Part shown: one piece after another, positions 5,987-7,878 of the stretch
Position numbering within the stretch: the first letter of the stretch is position 1
Layout: the number at the start of each line of letters is the position of its first letter
The notes under the pieces: model-generated
Database searches by the model: none
What the model saw: the letters and a program-made list of their open reading frames with translations, nothing else
Told to the model about the DNA's origin: nothing
Assembly: GCA_023427705.1 (NCBI GenBank)
Contig: JAEZAL010000087.1
Location: 1-7,878, forward strand
Source of the DNA: Bacillota bacterium
GTDB lineage: Bacteria; Bacillota; Clostridia; Clostridiales; Clostridiaceae
Direction of reading: 5' to 3'
DNA length: 7,878 bases
Translations under genes and position numbers: made by a program

Positions 5987-7630
5987 TTATTTTAAGGCTT
6001 TAAGTTTATTTAATAAACTTAAATATTCTTTTTCTAATAAATCCTTTTTTTCTAAGTTGCTTTCAAAGGAAAGTAAAGATATAACTTCAGAAAGTTTATT
6101 TTCTAATATTAATTTATTTTCTTGATTTATCTTTTCCTCTTTATCTACTTTAGGCTTAGACTTAAAGTTCATATATTCATCATAACTACCATCAAATTGA
6201 ATAATTTTATGATTATCAATTTCTAGTATACAGTTACAAATGTTGGAAATAAATTTTCTATCATGAGATACTATCAAAAAAGTCTTATTTGTGTTTTTAA
6301 GAGCATTTTCAAGTGATTCCATACATTTTATATCTAAATAATTAGTTGGCTCATCCAGGATAACAAAATTATTATCTGAAAGCAGCAACTTACAAATAGC
6401 AACCCTTACTTTTTCTCCACCACTTAGATTAGAAATCTTTTTATAAACAGCATTACCTTTAAATCCAAAACCATCAAGATTAATTCTAATAAAACTTTCT
6501 TCATAGGATGAGTTAATTTGAATATTTTCTAATATTGTTTTATCTTGAATTAGTATATCTTGCTCTTGATCAAGAAAACCAAATACAACATTGTTAGATA
6601 TTCTAATATCTTCACTATTATTTTTAATTAATTCTTTTAAAAGAGTGGTTTTACCAGAACCATTTTTCCCTATTAAAGCTACCTTTTTACCTTTTTTTAT
6701 TTTAAAGTTAGCATTTGATAATAGGGTTTTATCATTTACTATAAGATTTAAATTTTTAACTTCAATAGGATTTTTTGATGTAAGTTCCAAGCTTTCTATT
6801 ACATTTATTTTTATTTGCTTTTCATTTTTGGGCTTCTCTTTTACATCGAGATGTTCAATTCTACTTGCAATTGCTTTAATGCTATTATCTAAATTTTTCT
6901 TAGCTTTTTGACCACCCATTTTATGAAGTCTTGCTTCTGAATTTCCCATTCTTTTAGGTGTTTTTTTTATATTGTTTTTAAGCTTTTCTTTGACTGTCAT
7001 AGCTTCTTCAAGTCTTCTTTTTTCATTTATATATTTATTATATTCATCATTTTGACGTTCTTTTTCTAACTCTTTTAAAGCTAAATATTTTGTATAGTTG
7101 CCTTTATATATATTGATTTTTCCATCTTCAATTTCAATTATGGTATTACATAAAGCATCTAAGAAGTTTCTATCGTGGGAAACTATAATGAAAGATCCAG
7201 TATGCTTTTTAAACATTTCTTCTAGAATTTCAATACTATTACTATCTAAATTAGAAGTTGGCTCATCTGCAATTATAAGTTCTTTATTTTCACTTAATGC
7301 ATTAGAAATTTTAAGTTTTACTTTTTCCCCTCCAGATAGAGAATCTCTATATTGGGTAGGGGCATTAAACAAACCTCTTATTTTATTAATATAAGAGTCT
7401 TCTTTAGAATCTTCTACTTGGCTAATATAAGAAAAACTCTTAGTTAAATATATGCTACCTGAATCAGCTTCTTCCTCGCCTATTAGTATTTTCAAAAGAG
7501 TACTTTTGCCAGCACCATTTGAGCCTACTAATCCAATTTTATCTCCTTTTAAGATTTCAAGTTTTTTAATATCAAGTATTAATCTATCTCCATAATATTT
7601 TTTAACATTATTTAATAATGCTAGTTGCAT
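5987..7630 (-). CDS. ABC-F ATPase, ribosome-protection type (Vga/VmlR/CplR-like)
   Basis: Soluble protein with two ABC domains in one 547-residue chain and no membrane segment, as in ABC-F proteins that act on the ribosome. Domain 1: Walker A GSNGAGKST (36-44), signature LSGGE (98-102), Walker B with DEP (122-124), SHDR (151-154). Domain 2: GKNGSGKTT (321-329), LSGGE (402-406), DEP (426-428), SHDR (455-458). The linker (about 175-285) is long, charged and contains RMGNSEARLHKMG (227-239), which I associate with the antibiotic-resistance ABC-F group; domain 1 has no long arm insertion of the EttA kind. A charged, probably coiled-coil tail covers about 490-547. Members of this group displace lincosamides, pleuromutilins and streptogramin A from the ribosome; the spectrum here cannot be read from sequence. 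The ATG follows GGAGG (7645-7641), which is buried in the attenuator hairpin described separately. Both catalytic Glu residues are present. Confidence 0.9.
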   Translation of the reverse strand: MQLALLNNVKKYYGDRLILDIKKLEILKGDKIGLVGSNGAGKSTLLKILIGEEEADSGSIYLTKSFSYISQVEDSKEDSYINKIRGLFNAPTQYRDSLSGGEKVKLKISNALSENKELIIADEPTSNLDSNSIEILEEMFKKHTGSFIIVSHDRNFLDALCNTIIEIEDGKINIYKGNYTKYLALKELEKERQNDEYNKYINEKRRLEEAMTVKEKLKNNIKKTPKRMGNSEARLHKMGGQKAKKNLDNSIKAIASRIEHLDVKEKPKNEKQIKINVIESLELTSKNPIEVKNLNLIVNDKTLLSNANFKIKKGKKVALIGKNGSGKTTLLKELIKNNSEDIRISNNVVFGFLDQEQDILIQDKTILENIQINSSYEESFIRINLDGFGFKGNAVYKKISNLSGGEKVRVAICKLLLSDNNFVILDEPTNYLDIKCMESLENALKNTNKTFLIVSHDRKFISNICNCILEIDNHKIIQFDGSYDEYMNFKSKPKVDKEEKINQENKLILENKLSEVISLLSFESNLEKKDLLEKEYLSLLNKLKALK

Positions 7631-7718
7631 AAAAAAAATCCCTCCTTATTTTGGGAGAGAGTTACAGACATTTAAAAAAAGGCAATGCAAATAAACCTAT
7701 TGTCAATAATCCACTCTC
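7631..7718 (-). promoter_or_regulatory. Terminator/antiterminator switch in front of the ABC-F gene
   Basis: Terminator: TCTCTCC (7660-7654), 8-nt loop, GGAGGGA (7645-7639), seven pairs with one G-U, followed by eight T (7638-7631) that end at the ATG. The right arm is also the Shine-Dalgarno sequence. Antiterminator: GAGAG (7718-7714) with CTCTC (7661-7657), TTA (7709-7707) with TAA (7664-7662), and GACA (7704-7701) with TGTC (7670-7667), about 13 pairs. It takes the left arm of the terminator and so frees both transcription and the ribosome binding site. The two folds cannot coexist. The pairings are seen in sequence; their use as a switch is inferred, in line with attenuation known for other ABC-F resistance genes. 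Confidence 0.72.
7662..7706 (-). CDS. Candidate leader peptide overlapping the antiterminator
   Basis: An open frame ends with TAA at 7664-7662, one base before the left arm of the terminator. The start with the best ribosome binding site is TTG at 7706, with GGAGAG (7719-7714) 7 nt upstream, giving 14 codons. ATG at 7721 or 7733 would give 19 or 23 codons but has no Shine-Dalgarno. The peptide is hydrophobic (TIGLFALPFFKCL after the start). A ribosome at its end would cover the terminator arm. So short a frame in AT-rich DNA could be chance. Confidence 0.4.
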   Translation of the reverse strand: MTIGLFALPFFKCL

Positions 7719-7727
7719 CATAAATCT

Positions 7728-7768
7728 GTGCATAACAAAAAAGCTTATAGACTATTTTTTATATGCAC
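7728..7768 (-). other. Long hairpin in the ABC-F leader
   Basis: GTGCATA (7768-7762) pairs perfectly with TATGCAC (7734-7728). Inside, AAAAAA (7760-7755) faces TTTTTT (7742-7737), with AG/CT at the top. It lies between the two candidate upstream ORFs, and its right arm holds the ATG at 7733. There is no T tract after it, so it is not a terminator. It may be a structural element or ribosome-spacing element of the attenuator. Confidence 0.5.
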
Positions 7769-7787
7769 TAAAATTAATTAAAGTAGA

Positions 7788-7799
7788 TTACATTTTCAT
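7788..7799 (-). CDS. Candidate three-codon upstream ORF (Met-Lys-Met-stop)
   Basis: ATG AAA ATG TAA on the - strand, preceded by AAGGAAAAGG (7820-7811), whose last GG lies 11 nt before the ATG. Very short upstream ORFs that sense stalled ribosomes are known in leaders of ABC-F resistance genes. The rather long spacing and the tiny size make this tentative. Confidence 0.4.
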   Translation of the reverse strand: MKM

Positions 7800-7812
7800 T
7801 ATTGAAATTACC

Positions 7813-7848
7813 TTTTCCTTTCGATTAATAATTTTATTTCGAAGAAAA
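7813..7848 (-). other. Hairpin covering the upstream ORF ribosome binding site
   Basis: TTTTCTTCGA (7848-7839) can pair with TCGAA-AG-GAAAA (7824-7813): ten pairs with a 2-nt bulge and a 14-nt loop. The right arm includes most of the purine-rich site before the three-codon ORF, so folding could limit its translation. Chance pairing in AT-rich sequence is possible. Confidence 0.35.
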
Positions 7849-7863
7849 TATGTCTTCAATTAC

Positions 7864-7869
7864 ATTATA
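7864..7869 (-). promoter_or_regulatory. Possible -10 element of the ABC-F leader
   Basis: TATAAT (7869-7864 on the - strand) matches the sigma-A -10 consensus. The -35 element would lie beyond the right edge of the window, so the promoter is unconfirmed. If real, transcription starts near 7857 and the leader is about 225 nt, enough to include both upstream ORFs and the attenuator. Confidence 0.4.
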
Positions 7870-7878
7870 TATAGACTT

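Noticed and set aside
6591..7394. Plus-strand open frames within the ABC-F gene (6591-6911 and 7098-7394)
   Set aside because: They are antisense shadows of a well-supported gene, with low-complexity hydrophobic translations and no ribosome binding sites.
7674..7704. A possible second terminator in the ABC-F leader (CAAT 7702-7699 with ATTG 7686-7683, then seven T)
   Set aside because: Only about five pairs with a mismatch and a 12-nt loop; too weak to call, and the same bases are better used in the antiterminator.
7675..7706. TTGACA on the - strand (7706-7701) as a -35 element for the ABC-F gene
   Set aside because: No -10-like hexamer occurs 16-18 nt downstream; that position holds a T tract inside the leader.

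Overview
The window is very AT-rich, with A/T-ending codons, strong AGGAGG-type ribosome binding sites and short intergenic hairpins. Together with a Firmicutes-type class III fructose-bisphosphatase, a T-box-controlled tyrosyl-tRNA synthetase and an ABC-F ribosome-protection-type protein, this points to a Clostridium-like low-GC Firmicute chromosome. I see no insertion sequence, phage gene, CRISPR array, rRNA or tRNA.

Left part, + strand: the 3' end of fbp (5' end outside the window) closes with a perfect 14-bp hairpin. It is followed by a gene for a membrane-anchored NlpC/P60 cell-wall peptidase. Just after that gene lies a perfect sigma-A promoter (TTGACA, 17 nt, TATAAT) that starts a leader of about 540 nt. 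The leader is a tyrosine T-box riboswitch: stem I carries a UAC specifier, a UGGU bulge fits a tRNA-Tyr with discriminator A, and an 11-bp terminator ends it. It controls tyrS and, 21 nt further on, a membrane-anchored metallo-beta-lactamase-fold hydrolase of the NAPE-PLD/UlaG-like type. The leader is unusually long and holds a second terminator-like hairpin and a short tandem repeat between stem I and the 3' half.

Right part, - strand: an ABC-F ATPase related to the antibiotic-resistance group (Vga/VmlR/CplR-like) is read from the right edge towards the middle. It is followed by its own terminator, a 56-codon gene for a small basic protein of unknown function, and further terminators facing the end of the + strand operon.

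The most interesting region is the ABC-F leader (7631-7878). Its intrinsic terminator hairpin contains the gene's Shine-Dalgarno sequence, and its U8 tract runs directly into the ATG. An upstream GAGAG arm can form a longer, mutually exclusive antiterminator. Two candidate upstream ORFs (a three-codon one, and a 14- or 23-codon hydrophobic one whose stop codon lies inside the antiterminator arm) suggest translation-coupled attenuation, presumably sensing ribosome-targeting antibiotics. This fits a known regulatory theme for ABC-F genes, but the exact architecture here is inferred only from sequence.
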